Source: Babesia bovis T2Bo (taxonomy: Eukaryota; Apicomplexa; Aconoidasida; Piroplasmida; Babesiidae). Taken from it: DNA of 64,000 nucleotides. The stretch is taken from positions 1,016,501 through 1,080,500 of the forward strand of contig NW_026261571.1 of NCBI RefSeq assembly GCF_000165395.2. Direction: 5' to 3'. Below, in pieces: positions 1 to 10,452 of this stretch. Below the pieces are notes generated by a model that ran no database searches, was not told where the DNA came from, and worked only from the letters and a program-made list of their open reading frames with translations. The translations under genes and the position numbers were made by a program. How positions within the stretch are numbered: the stretch's first letter is position 1; every line of letters starts with the position of its first letter.

Positions 1-219
1 TTCGCACAATCAGCTGTTGAGCTCAGTCCCAAACACAAGGCTGCCCTCGAAGCTGCTTTGAAAAAGCGTTTGGGTGATGCACATCAACCTGCAGTGACAT
101 ACATAGTGAATCCTAGTTTGATGGGTGGTCTAGTTGTCCGTATTGGAGATCAGGTCATTGATGCGTCTGTGAGTTCGAAGCTTGATCGTATGTATTCACA
201 GCTATCTCAAGCAGCGTAA
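1..219 (+). CDS. ATP synthase OSCP/delta subunit, C-terminal end (partial)
   Basis: The frame is open from base 1 and ends with TAA at 217-219, giving the last 72 residues of a longer protein that starts outside the window. The segment SLMGGLVVRIGDQVIDASV near its end is the conserved C-terminal signature of the OSCP (mitochondrial) or delta (bacterial) subunit of F1Fo ATP synthase, the stalk protein that ties F1 to the peripheral stator. In an apicomplexan this is expected to be the mitochondrial form. The 5' end is cut by the window edge, so neither targeting sequence nor introns can be judged. Confidence 0.85.
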   Translation, partial: FAQSAVELSPKHKAALEAALKKRLGDAHQPAVTYIVNPSLMGGLVVRIGDQVIDASVSSKLDRMYSQLSQAA

Positions 220-525
220 TGGTAACTAAGTGTTAACGACGATTTTTCAATCTTAAGATTGTCGCAAAAATATTGATAATCTGGCAACCAAAAATTCATA
301 AACATCGCGTTTTCTTTATGGTTACTGGAATGGTAATGACCATTGATTAATGAGAATAGCATGGCAGCAATGTAGCTGTACCAAGGTTGTTTAACATATA
401 ATGCATAAAAATGCACTAATATATGCATATCAAAGAGCAATTCATATTGAAATAATCTGTTGTTTTAACGACAAAATATTCCGGAATCAAACCATTTTAT
501 GGGCTTCATTAGAACATGTTTTGTG

Positions 526-935
526 TCATTTAACTGAAGGACCTCCATGAGCATGTACTCCAGTGTAGCTGTTTTTATCGTCATAAAAACGTACAGGTAG
601 AGTTTCCGTGCCGGCATATACTGGTGCGCCAGCTTTAAGGACCCTTTCTACAATTTCCTGATAGTCAATTCCCAATGCTACTGCAGCTGCTTGTATAGCT
701 TTTTCGAATCCGCTGAAATCCATGGTGCGTGATCCCTACTATGATCTTTATATTATCTATATATACCTACTTTTGTCCGATGTTTAACAAATATTATATC
801 TAAATCGTTAGTGTTTAGTTTCTGGTCTAACAGGTTCGCCTGTTTGAATATTTTAACAAACATTCGGCCCTCTAGTTGTCCGGTGGATTTGTTAATGTAA
901 TGCTGGTATATTTGATGTAGCTCAGAGGATGCCAT
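526..935 (-). CDS. p25-alpha (TPPP-like) domain protein
   Basis: Two exons, 771-935 and 526-735, joined across a 35-nt GT-AG intron (736-770, phase 0), encode 124 residues. The spliced junction reads DIIFVKHRTK-GSRTMDFSGFEKAIQ, which restores the conserved p25-alpha pattern of an Asp-Ile-x-Phe strand followed by a basic loop and an aromatic-x-x-Phe helix. The C-terminal part (GTETLPVRFYDDKNSYTG) also resembles p25-alpha tails. Family members (TPPP, apicortin) bind and bundle microtubules; apicortin adds a doublecortin domain, which is not seen here. The role in microtubule organisation is inferred from family membership. The starts of the two exons taken alone would give two false small ORFs. 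Confidence 0.75.
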
Positions 936-1434
936 GGTTATTGACTTTTAAATATTAAAATAATCGTAAACCGCATGCTTTAAAATATCAAAAATTATAT
1001 TAAGGTAGTGAATTTGCTGGTTTACCTTGAGTCAGCATGATTTATGTAACTGATTTTCATTGTCTATGTTATTAAATAATCTGAGATATATAGTTAATGG
1101 TTACTATCCATAAAGAATACATAATATCTAAATCTACACAACACTAAAGATCTATTACAAGTGATATAATGACGTAGAGGAACACCTTAGCAGTTGGCTA
1201 GATATTTTACGTGGCAGTGCTACGCAACCACTTAACGATAACGCACAACGGAAACTTTAGCAAATTGTTTTACACATTTAACAAAATATTTATTAATGTA
1301 TTTGATACGTCTCATTTAATGTTTAATGTGTTGCATAACATATGCGCACTTTCAGGTGAAAATAGTGTATAAGCGGGTGGTGTAGCACCGACAGTGTTTT
1401 CTGTGACGAAGTTGCATATAAACTTTAGTCAAAT
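936..1434. other. Intergenic, divergent gene heads
   Basis: AT-rich spacer between the start of the p25-alpha gene (minus strand) and the start of the prefoldin gene (plus strand). It should hold both promoters. I see no ORF, tRNA or repeat in it. Confidence 0.5.
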
Positions 1435-2287
1435 ATGGGAACTTCATCGTCAGGTTACGAGGGATTCGTGACCTATCTGTCAAACAAGAAGGTCCCTGAG
1501 GCTAAATATGTTGTAAGTGAAAGTAATCTCTTTCCTTCTTTGCAATGTGCATCTTTTGTTCTGTTTGATGTGGCAACTAGCTTATAATTAACATGTGTAG
1601 TACAAGTTGTGGATTATTTATTTAATGATTGTTCATTAAATGTTTTAGGAAGACATCGAGAAGTTGGTAGGAGACAAGGACCCCGTTGCTGTAACTAATT
1701 GCGGCAAGGAGCTTTTAGCGTAAGTCTTTGTTTATGAGCTATGGTTTAACTTCTTGTAGTAAGTACCGTTTTATGGAGAAAAGCTTGGCAACTAAATTGA
1801 CATCCCTACATAACAAAGTTCCCGAATTAAAAGATGCTCTTACAATCATAGAAAACATACACAAACAGAGTGTAAGTTTATTAAATACGTTGTAACATCA
1901 CGGTTTCAGTCAGATGGCTCGGGGGAGATTTATACATACTTTAAAATTTCTGATACTCTCTATTCGGAAGCCCGTATTCCTACAACTAAAACAATATTTT
2001 TGTGGCTAGGGGTTTGTGGCAGTCATTTTAATGAAACACCATGCAGGCTAACACTATGGTTGAGTACCCAGTGGATGAAGCTATGTCTTTGTTGAATGAC
2101 CAGCTGAGGGTAGCATTGGAAAGTATTGAGGATATCGTAGGTTTGGGGTTTCCATAATTTCATGCTTCGGCAGAAAAAGGATTTGGAGTGGATTAGAACA
2201 CAAGTAACTAACACTGAAGTAACCGTTGCTCGTTTACACAACTTTAGTGTCATGAAGAAAGCATCGTCTGGAAGCTCTGGTTCCTAA
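1435..2287 (+). CDS. PFDN3: Prefoldin subunit 3 (VBP1/PFD3 type)
   Basis: Six exons (1435-1512, 1649-1719, 1760-1871, 1910-2011, 2047-2136, 2174-2287) join in consistent phase to give 188 residues. The product follows the prefoldin alpha-type layout: N-terminal KKVPEAKYVEDIE, a coiled coil with KYRFMEKSLATKLTSL, a beta-hairpin segment SDTLYSEARIP and TKTIFLWLGANTMVEYP, then a second coiled coil with TNTEVTVARLHNF, all typical of subunit 3. Prefoldin is the cytosolic hexamer that hands nascent actin and tubulin to the CCT chaperonin. Four of the five introns are 35-41 nt; the first is about 136 nt. No exon is long enough to show in a simple ORF scan. Confidence 0.9.
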
Positions 2288-2637
2288 GTTAATGCTCACA
2301 TGTGGTTACAATAATAACATAACATCGCAATATTAATAATATAAACGTTGTGAATATTTTTAAAGCACTTTATTACAGTTAATAATGTACATAATAATAC
2401 CCTAGACATATATCCCATTGCATCACAGAAACTCGGCAAAACTATACTTAAAATGAGAAATGCAATATTTAGTATAATCAGCAAGCAAATGAAATGAATC
2501 TAGTACCGATAGTGGTTGAGAAATATAATAGGAAAAAACATGAATGATATACTTTATATAATGATGGGGTGATACACCACTTACCCGATTAACGTGTCAG
2601 TGTTGAGCCCGCTCGGGAACGGTTGCCCTGGAATTTA
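2288..2637. other. Intergenic spacer upstream of the U3 candidate
   Basis: AT-rich until about 2590, then a more GC-balanced stretch (about 2595-2635) just before the U3 5' end that may be part of its promoter. No credible coding sequence on either strand. Confidence 0.4.
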
Positions 2638-2840
2638 GTCGACTGTGCTCGTACAGGATCACTTCTATAGTGAATCTGTTTACCGGTGCCATCAGCGACA
2701 GTTGCTGTCAACAGCCGTGATGATGAGTTGTACGTTCTGCCGTTCACGGAATTAAGTTATCAAATTTTTTAATTTGCTTGACGTCGATGAAGTATGTTAA
2801 CCTATATGGTGACAGCGGTATTGAACGAATCTGAACGGCA
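2638..2840 (+). ncRNA. Probable U3 small nucleolar RNA
   Basis: The stretch at 2656-2670 (GGATCACTTCTATAG) differs by one base from the U3 box A region (GGATCATTTCTATAG) shared by yeast and human, and it is preceded by gtcgac at 2638 and gtac, as at the yeast U3 5' end. Downstream there is a box C-like tgatga around 2719, a second gatga near 2787, and a box D-like tctga at 2830-2834, so the span from 5' end to box D is about 200 nt, the normal U3 size. The region carries no ORF. U3 pairs with the 5'ETS and 18S rRNA to direct early pre-rRNA cleavage. The exact ends and the assignment of boxes B and C are uncertain. Confidence 0.6.
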
Positions 2841-3369
2841 CCAATTTACACCCAAAATGTGTTATATTCCTTCTTAACAGTTTTGTTGCATTTATTAATT
2901 ACTTCTCGTTTGTATACTTAACGTTATAATGCGATAGCTGTTTGCAACCAGTCAGTCTTTGTTTAATCGCTACCTCTAACTACTTAGCAAAGTTTTAATT
3001 CACCAATAGCCTGTAATATAGGGATGTTCTATGAGCTATTATACCACTTGTGACTCTGATGTAAACACCTATTTTTTTAACGTTGTATTTTGCAACTGTA
3101 CAGGTTCGAAGCATATGTGAAGTCTTCGGTATGTACGTCACCCGTTGTCGCCTAGATATCGCATACTATCCAGACAAAACCTATTTCCATAAAAATACGT
3201 CAGCATCATGTATATCTATTGAATTATGTGACTGCTTCATTGAGGCTATAAATTTGAAATGATACTTTTCGTTTAATTAGCTGCATAAAAGTTGTCCACT
3301 TTTGTGCCATTGTGGCGCCGTATCGCGAGCATAAACCATGATAGGTGGATGGTTTAGAAAACCTGGAAT
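2841..3369. other. Intergenic, downstream of U3 and of the SR gene
   Basis: AT-rich spacer between the U3 candidate and the 3' end of the SR protein gene. It contains a ggttcgaa at 3103-3110 that resembles a tRNA T-loop but has no matching arms. I see nothing else in it. Confidence 0.4.
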
Positions 3370-4175
3370 TCACCTGCTTCGCGATGCACTTCTTGAATAA
3401 TCCCTGGCTCCATCACTGGAATATAAAATGAACATGATGCACATTAATTCAACTTACGATCGCCTAGGACTGTCACGGTTGCGGCTTCTGCTGTCACCCT
3501 TCCCTCTGTATAACGTTGGTGTCTAGGAATCCCCAACACTCACCTTGGAGAGTTGATATCCAGTGATCTAGAAACGCGCCTATCCCTTTCACGTGACCTG
3601 TAACGATCTCTTGACCTCGACGGTGAGCGTCTTCTACGACGATCGTAAGATATTGACCTGCGACGCCTATCTCTTGAGTATGACCTGTCACGGCTTCTGC
3701 GCCTTCTACGTTCCCGACTTCTCTGCACGGTTGTCAAATCAGATTTAGTGAATTGATCCGTATTTGCTTGTTCTTCTTCGCGAGAACGGACCATAGCCCC
3801 TTTGCGATGAGGCCTTTTATTTGAACGCCGTGACTCGGCGCCTTGGCTTACCATCTGATATGGGTCGGACCTCCCATGCTTAGCAACAAACACTTCAATT
3901 TTATTTCCATCTAATTCATAGCCAAACATTTCACGCATGGCTTCGTCAGCGTCGGAATGAGAGAAAAACTCAACGAATCCGAAGCCGCGCGGCTTCCTCG
4001 TGTAATAATCAAGGGGGAGATAAACATCGCGAATTTCTCCAAACCTCGAGAAAGCAGCTCTCAGCTGATCAGGTGAGGTCTCATATTTGAGGTTCCTAAC
4101 AAGCAACGAGGCGTGCCGTCTATCATGTCGTTCGCGGCTTCCCATTGTGTCCGTTGCGTTAGGACCCTTAACCAC
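3370..4175 (-). CDS. SR-family splicing factor, RRM plus RS tail
   Basis: Three exons (3544-4175, 3458-3505, 3370-3415) with consistent phases give 241 residues. One RRM lies at residues about 22-100, with RNP2 LLVRNL (24-29) and RNP1 RGFGFVEF (63-70). It is followed by a basic region and an Arg-Ser/Arg-Arg-Arg tail that runs to the last residues; the third exon restores an ending in SRSASRSR, which supports the splice model. Such proteins (SC35/SRSF2, SRSF10 type) bind exonic enhancers and recruit the spliceosome through the RS tail. The start is either 4175 or the in-frame Met at 4145; the second leaves a shorter, more typical N-terminus. Confidence 0.85.
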
Positions 4176-4823
4176 TGTCCGACTATATAAAAAAGACAGC
4201 GATATTATCCACGTTGGGAGTATAATATTCCCGTGGAATGGTGTTTTATAGAGTGATATAGTTTATTGTAACCTCTGCGCCACGCGTTCCCCATTTATCA
4301 GAGAAAGGGGAGCGTTGCTTGTTTTACTAAGTCCGTTATGCGTGAATATTGCTAATAGGTTCGACACATCCAGTATGCTTTGGTTGTATGTGCTTCTGGC
4401 GTTCTCATACATCCAAGACATCGCGAAGGATGTGGAAGGCATCAACATCGCCTGTAGCTATAGTTTGTAAATGCTATTCCCTCATTATCGCATATAGTTA
4501 AAAGGATCTATCTTTAAAAACATGTCCAGATCCGCATTATGTGTCAATCGCAGTGGCTGGGCGGCGCTTTTGTGATCTGCACGTGGCACATGAGTTGAGC
4601 TATAGTGGCACATCTACTAGTAAATTACATTGCATGTATGATAATATTACACATTTCAACTCATTGAGTAAACATATGCTGATCGACGTATCGCGCAAAA
4701 CTAGTACTGTTACCTTTAGCCCGACATATGCGTTGATGCCTGCGTGCTCATCTAACCCCCGACACACACTTTAAGTCAATTTCATTCTAACTGGTGTAAC
4801 TCAAACACACGCTATAACCAAAA
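4176..4823. other. Intergenic, divergent gene heads
   Basis: Spacer between the SR protein start (minus) and the ADF start (plus). Short ORFs on both strands (61 and 77 codons) show no recognisable domain and I do not accept them as genes. Both promoters should lie here. Confidence 0.4.
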
Positions 4824-5224
4824 ATGGAAAGCGGTATCAAGGTTCCTCAAGAGACCATTCAGGTCTTCAACCAGATGAAGCTTAAGAAGTCGTGCAGATA
4901 CCTGATTCTTGGTATATCTGGTGACGTTGTCACTGTGGTTAACCAAGGCTCTGGTGAAGTTGACGAACTTTATGATGCTCTCCCAAAGGATGACTGTGCG
5001 TTCGTATTGTATGACACTGGTACGTGTGCAAAATATTTTGTCTCATGTTTGTCTTAGGTCGCTACGTTGTTCTCTTTATGTACGCTTCTCCTTCTGCGCC
5101 GACAAATTCGCGCACTATCTACTCGACTACGAAACAGACTGTCGAGAAGTCACTTGAAGGATCTAAGGTATACAAACACCTTGTCGAAGACAAGGACGAA
5201 ATCACGGAAGCCCTTAAATGCTAG
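4824..5224 (+). CDS. Actin depolymerising factor (ADF/cofilin)
   Basis: Two exons (4824-5019 and 5058-5224) separated by a 38-nt intron give 120 residues, the usual size of apicomplexan ADFs. The product has the ADF-homology order: MESGIKVPQETIQVFNQMK at the N-terminus, a central CAFVLYDTG strand, then YVVLFMYASPSAPTNSRTIYS with the long actin-binding helix following. Apicomplexan ADFs mainly sever and sequester actin to sustain rapid filament turnover for gliding and invasion. The gene ends only 19 bases before the 3' end of the convergent SCYL1-like gene. Family identity is firm; details of actin binding are from the family. Confidence 0.93.
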
Positions 5225-5243
5225 GCTTAAAAACTGAAATTGT

Positions 5244-7468
5244 TTAATGTTTTGCCGGAAAAGGGTCGAAAAAATCGTCGAAGTCATCCATATTGTCGTT
5301 GTATTTGTTCTTCTGTTGTGTTATTTCCGTGTTTTTATGACTTCGTGTGTTTAGTGCCCATGGGTCACTTCTACTCGGTGATTGTTGTTTAATCGGGCTT
5401 CCAAACCCAATGTTCTGTCTCATATTACTTGCATTTGGTGATGTCCCTCCTAGATTCATAGGTTTGTATGTTTGTAGACCCTCCTGCGTAGATATCGGGC
5501 TATAATCTTGCTTTTCCTCTTGGTTTTGGCGAGTGCTCCCACCTGTACACTATGCTATGCAACATATAATACTCACCACTGTATATATGTCCTTTTAGTG
5601 ACTCTAGAATTGCGTATACAGTTTCTATACCCAAACGTCTAACCTCCGGTTCCTCATCCAGTAGCGTGTTACATGCCAATGGTAGCAGTGTACCGACCTT
5701 TTGCTTGACAGAGAAGAACCCGTGTGATGCGGATATTGACTACAGAATAGTGATGACTACAAGCAAATATTACCTCTAGCGTAGCAATCCTTGATTTAAG
5801 AAAGTTGTCATTTAATCCAACTCGCCATACCTGCGGGACCACTTTATCCACTAGTTCCTGTTGCACAAACGGTATGATTTTAGCAAAGCATATTATTGTA
5901 TTAACCCTGATTGTGGGTTCGCAATCTTCCGCACATTTAAACAGTAGCATAGCTACATGATGTTGTTGTCGTTTCTTAATTTTCTTCATTACATATACCA
6001 TTGCCTTTACTGTTTCATCTCTAATCTGTGAAGCTACATCCCCGAATCCTATAAGAAGTGGTTCTAAAAGGTTGTTTGACACCTCATCTTCGTCTAGAAG
6101 TGGGTCTAGATCCGGCATGAGTTTGAGTATGCTATATCTAGGAAGAATTTAAGATACATTTGTGGAACCCACCTAATGGCTCTATCAGGTTCCTTAAAAA
6201 GTTGACATATGTGAGGGTACACTTTACTTTTAAATTCGTCCTTAATTAGCGATTTACAAATTGCAACAACTGAAACCAATATTTGCGGCACTAGCGCTTT
6301 ATGTATAGATATAGCCTTGAGCATTTCTGGCAACAGTTGTTTACACTGCGGTATATGTTTCGTAGATAACAATAACTTACTGCGATATCTGTTGGTATTT
6401 GTGGTAATTTCGCTGGCAGCTGTTCGAAAAACTGTTTGGTTTGGTCTTCTGTTTTAATATGCAACTCCATAACAAAGTCCATTGCAATTACCGCCGTGTT
6501 ATTTGCAAAATACGGGTGTGTCCGCAAGATTTGCTCCAAGTCGACATCACAGTTAGGTGACATGAGCTGATCAATAAGACCCCTTAAATTTGCTGGGACA
6601 AATCTTTTCAACGATAATATATCGCAATCGTCTCTCCTTATGCTATACATATCCATCTGTCCGGATATAAGGGCGTATACCCAGCACATTAAGGCACCAA
6701 TTCCCCATCTGTCATAATGTTACTATTATGATAGGTACTTACAGATCCAATTGCTTAACACTCTTGAATGCGTTCGTTGATACGGGCATTTTCCAACCGT
6801 TATGCCATATTGCATGCCATTTAAGCTCCGATAGAACCCTGTGTACAGAAGTATTATGGTCTACAGTGCATTCGAAAGAAGTTAGGCACCAAGAGCCTGA
6901 ACGTATATTATTTATAGAGCGAAATAATACATACCATCTTCACGTACGACAACTCCATTTGGTGAGATTAGACAATGTGCCTTATTGCATTTGTTGTGTA
7001 AAAAGCTAACGGCGGAAATAATCTGTGCAAATCCAAGTGCGGGATCCGTTGAAATTGCTGATACTCCATTGTATGATAGATATATAGACTTACTCGTTGT
7101 TGACAGTGGGTAACAGCGTTCAGTTGCGATAGTAATGCCATTTTCATTTTGCTTTACCTTGAGTACTTTCAGTACATTTGGATGAACAATTATTTTGATT
7201 CCCTGGAGATGTCTCTCTGCAAACTCCTGGTCAATATTGTTTCCTGATTATATAGGTTATTTCAATTTGATAACTTACCAGTTGGTTCACGATTTTTTAG
7301 TGAGAATTTAAACAGAGATGCTAATGTGTCATTGGTTTTACTCTTGCTATTATACCACACATAGCTCTGTAAACGCCCGAATGGGCTCTCCACAGGCTCC
7401 TCTTCAGTGTAACCTATCCCGGAAGATGTGAACGATATTGGCGATTTTCCCGTTATGTATTTCAACAT
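5244..7468 (-). CDS. SCYL1: SCYL1-type protein kinase-like protein (pseudokinase plus HEAT repeats)
   Basis: About nine exons with short introns, starting at 7468. The first exon encodes ASLFKFSLKNREPTG, the start of the SCY1 kinase-like fold; the next encode HLQGIKIIVHPNVLKVLK, a segment with SFLHNKC, and QLDLWGIGALMCWVYALISG, matching the kinase C-lobe. No HRD catalytic loop or DFG is seen, as expected for a pseudokinase. Later exons give HEAT repeats (CKQLLPEMLKAI, DPLLDEDEVSNNLLEPLLIGFGD, GFFSVKQKVGTLLPLACNTLL) and the tail is acidic (DDFDDFFDPFPAKH). SCYL1 works in COPI-dependent Golgi-ER traffic and, by some reports, in tRNA export. Exact exon ends in the HEAT part, especially near 5530-5580 and 6120-6130, need transcript data. 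Confidence 0.8.
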
Positions 7469-8149
7469 TTTGTCGATCCAAAACTAAGATCCGGCGTTAC
7501 ACCTCAAGGTGATTATCAAAGTTCTATGCATTTCATATGTTACAAATTAAAATTAGGCAGCGATACATATGTTTTGTTAATGAAAATTGTTAGCAACACA
7601 TAGGCCTATGTGCACGACGGGGTGTCGTATATTGCTAACAGAAGTTTCTACGCATAAATTATTGTTGAACAGACTGTTTTACATAATTAGAACTACTCAT
7701 TCCCGTAATTCAAACCTAGAAAGTGCCTACTTCAACGCTAATCTAACAGGGAAACACATTAACTGCTCATTGGACCACCAAAATCCAGATAATCGTAGTG
7801 AAGCTTGGCCACAGGTTATAATGCCATTATATACCCTGGCTAAACATAATTACAAGTGCTACCTTAGATGACCAGGGGTTATACCCTGAAACGAAGACAT
7901 ATGACACAATACCAAAATGCTATTCAACATGCTAATACAGTACATAAATCGACCAGATACAAATTTAATTAACATATATTTAAATTAGGTGTAAATCATA
8001 GATGATAATATGCAATATATTTTGAATTTATCTATCCACTGTTGTAATGGTTGGTGGCGCCCGACACTGAGGTGCCTTCGTCGTGGCGGTTGATGTTCAA
8101 AGTGATATCGAAATAAACAATTATACATTCCTGTTATTTGCCTTTAAAA
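7469..8149. other. Intergenic, divergent gene heads
   Basis: Spacer between the SCYL1-like start (minus) and the eL31 start (plus). A 94-codon plus-strand ORF (7587-7871) has no recognisable domain and is not accepted. A more GC-rich stretch at about 8050-8100 just before the ribosomal protein start may be its 5' UTR or core promoter. Confidence 0.4.
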
Positions 8150-8650
8150 ATGGCTAAAGGTAGGTAATTTTGGTTTTGACAGTTGCTGTGTTTTAGTGTT
8201 ATGGCCTGTTCATCCCACATTGTCCATGAACTCGCTGCTGATGCCTGATTTAATGCTATATACAGACAAAGTAAAGAAGAGGGCTCTTCAGCCAATTACT
8301 CGTGATTACACTATACACCTCCACAAGTTGGTTCATCGTGTTTCTTTTAAGAGAAAGGCCCCAACTGCCATCAAGAAGATTAAGGAGTTTGCTTCCAAGG
8401 CCATGAAGACAAAGGTATGTCTCCATTCTTGTGGTTGTACATATTACTATAGGATGTAAGGATTGACACCACCCTTAATCGCTATATCTGGTCCAATGGT
8501 ATCAGGAACTTACCTCGTCGCGTACGTGTCCGTGTGTCACGTAAGCGCAATGATGACGATGACGCTAAGGAGCCCATGTTCACTCTCGTTCAGCACGTTC
8601 CCGTTGAAGACTTCACGGGTCTGCAGACTGAAGTTGTGGCCAGCGAATAA
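8150..8650 (+). CDS. RPL31: 60S ribosomal protein eL31
   Basis: Three exons (8150-8159, 8266-8414, 8453-8650) give 118 residues. The first exon holds only three codons and one base, so the start is easily missed. The product shows eL31 landmarks in order: [48 protein letters not shown], and [14 protein letters not shown]. eL31 sits near the polypeptide exit tunnel of the large subunit. Length and order match the family throughout, so the model is complete. The first intron is 106 nt and the second 38 nt. Confidence 0.95.
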
Positions 8651-8943
8651 ACTAGCTTTGTGCTGAATGTCTTTGGTTGTACTTTGGGTTGTTTGGTATA
8701 TCAAGTAGTGTAGAGAGATAGGTGTTTGAATGCATCCACTGTAGCATGGATATTCTACAAAGGGCCATACGTATTTGTCCATTAAATGAAAAATAAATTA
8801 GTTATTGTGCACGTTTTTGTTGTAGGCCAATGTGGGCTTTCTGTAATTGGTTTGTCACATGTATGCATATTTGGGTGTAAATCACTACACATATACCACA
8901 AAATGCGTGAATTAGTTGTTAGTGTCCTTGGAATATCTCTAGT

Positions 8944-10420
8944 TCATGGAACAGTGGTGGTACCTATGCTGATGCCGCGCTTGATTTTTTTACGTAGCCC
9001 TCGCTTACGGCTGAACAATGAGGGTAAATCATTCATATGTTTATTCAAGAGTTCGCAGAACTCCCTGTCACCATCTTCCCACAACAGAACCGTTCTACCA
9101 TTCAACATGTTACGCGCAGCTCTACCAGCCCTATGTATATAATCCAGTACGTTCTTGGGGAAATCGAATTGAACTACTAGAGAGATATTTTCAATATCAA
9201 TACCCCGAGATATAGCATCGGTGCATACTATGTATCTGTTACCTGTCTGTGGATCAAGTGTCTTCAGCTGTGTAATAACGTCAACATCACGATTAATAAG
9301 ACCGAGATCCATACGCGGGTTTTCTTTCTTCAATCTAGTGAACAGCTGTATTGACGATTCAACAGATTTGCAGAAAATTAATGCCCTCTGTTGGCGTTGG
9401 ACTTGTTTCAATGCAGAGTGCAATGCAGTTATCTTGTCCTCATAGCTTTTGCAATATATAGACTCATGTTCTATGTGTCTGGGTACGGCATGAACGTTAG
9501 CAGTTGAAACGACATTGATTTTTTCAAAAAGCCTGCGAATAGTATTTTCCGTACTAAGACGCCCTGCCGTAGAGACTGTGGCAGCGGCCAAGACTGTCTT
9601 CACCCTATGACTTGCACGATGCAAAAATTGGCGCAGTAGTTTTTCATTACACTGCTCTACCAATTGGTCAGCTTCATCCAAGACCAAATATGCGATATTC
9701 AAAAAAACGTCAAGTTTGAAGTTCAGGTTGTATATACTAAGCTTTTTCTCCAGCTTTGGTAGGGTACCCATGATTATATCTGGCATTTCCTGGGTTTCTA
9801 TGTCGTCAATCATTTCCACTCGAAGCCCAGTTCCCCTAACCAGTTATGGACATAAGAATATATTGGCCTACCTCAAGATATTAGACACTACCCCGTGAGC
9901 CTGGTGAACAAGCAGAGAATTAGGATATATCATAACTACCCTCGGGTTAGCCACTAAACGTTCCTGTTCATTTGATATTATATAGGAAAAACACTTACAG
10001 TGGTAGACAACAAATGTAGTATTGGCAATGTGTACGCCAAGGTTTTACCGCTGCCAGTTTCAGCAGAGATTAACACATTGGCAACATTGGTGTCGCAAAT
10101 GGCGTGCCATGCTGCCTTCTGTATGTCACGTGGCTCCACAATGCCTAATCAATGTTTAATACATGGAATCCTGCACATTACCGAGGGAAGCAAGATTTGA
10201 GCGTACATCTTCCCCAATATCCTACAACGGTTTGTATAGATTACATATAACATACTTCAAATGTAAATGAAGCTTGGCGTTCGCTGTCAGTGTCTAAAAC
10301 AGGTTCTGCGTACCTGGTATTTGGGAATCCTATGGAATATGTGCTATTTAAATGTTTAAATGCAATTACTGCTCCCAGAATGTAAATTATGAGTACAAAA
10401 ATCGATTGAGATACTATCAT
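8944..10420 (-). CDS. DEAD-box RNA helicase with signal-peptide-like leader (possibly apicoplast)
   Basis: Five exons (10256-10420, 10182-10221, 9999-10144, 9872-9963, 8944-9835) join in phase to give 444 residues. Motifs in order: Q-motif region (EPRDIQKAAW), motif I AETGSGKT, motif II DEAD in VLDEADQL, AAT in place of SAT, and motif VI HRAGRAAR. The first exon, too short to appear in an ORF scan, begins MIVSQSIFVLIIYILGAVIA, a strong signal-peptide-like segment, followed by about 35 residues before the helicase core. In apicomplexans a signal peptide plus such a transit-like stretch is the bipartite leader for apicoplast import. Apicoplast location and a role in plastid RNA handling are inference. 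The start lies only 32 bases from the stop of the P5 ATPase on the same strand. Confidence 0.85.
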
Positions 10421-10452
10421 TACTAATGTGTATTCAATGCCTAAAAACAGGC

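Noticed and set aside
207..440. 77-codon minus-strand ORF downstream of the ATP synthase gene
   Set aside because: Lies in AT-rich 3' sequence, aromatic/His-rich composition typical of random AT frames, no domain, no splice logic.
3101..3110. T-loop-like ggttcgaa suggesting a tRNA
   Set aside because: No pairing T stem, anticodon arm or acceptor stem can be built around it.
4263..4448. 61-codon minus-strand ORF between the SR and ADF genes
   Set aside because: No recognisable domain, no matching exons around it, falls in the shared upstream region of two divergent genes.
4541..4774. 77-codon plus-strand ORF just upstream of ADF
   Set aside because: Ends before the ADF start in what should be promoter or 5' UTR; sequence has no recognisable feature.
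7587..7871. 94-codon plus-strand ORF upstream of eL31
   Set aside because: No domain or signal peptide, sits in a divergent intergenic region; could still be a lineage-specific gene but nothing supports it.
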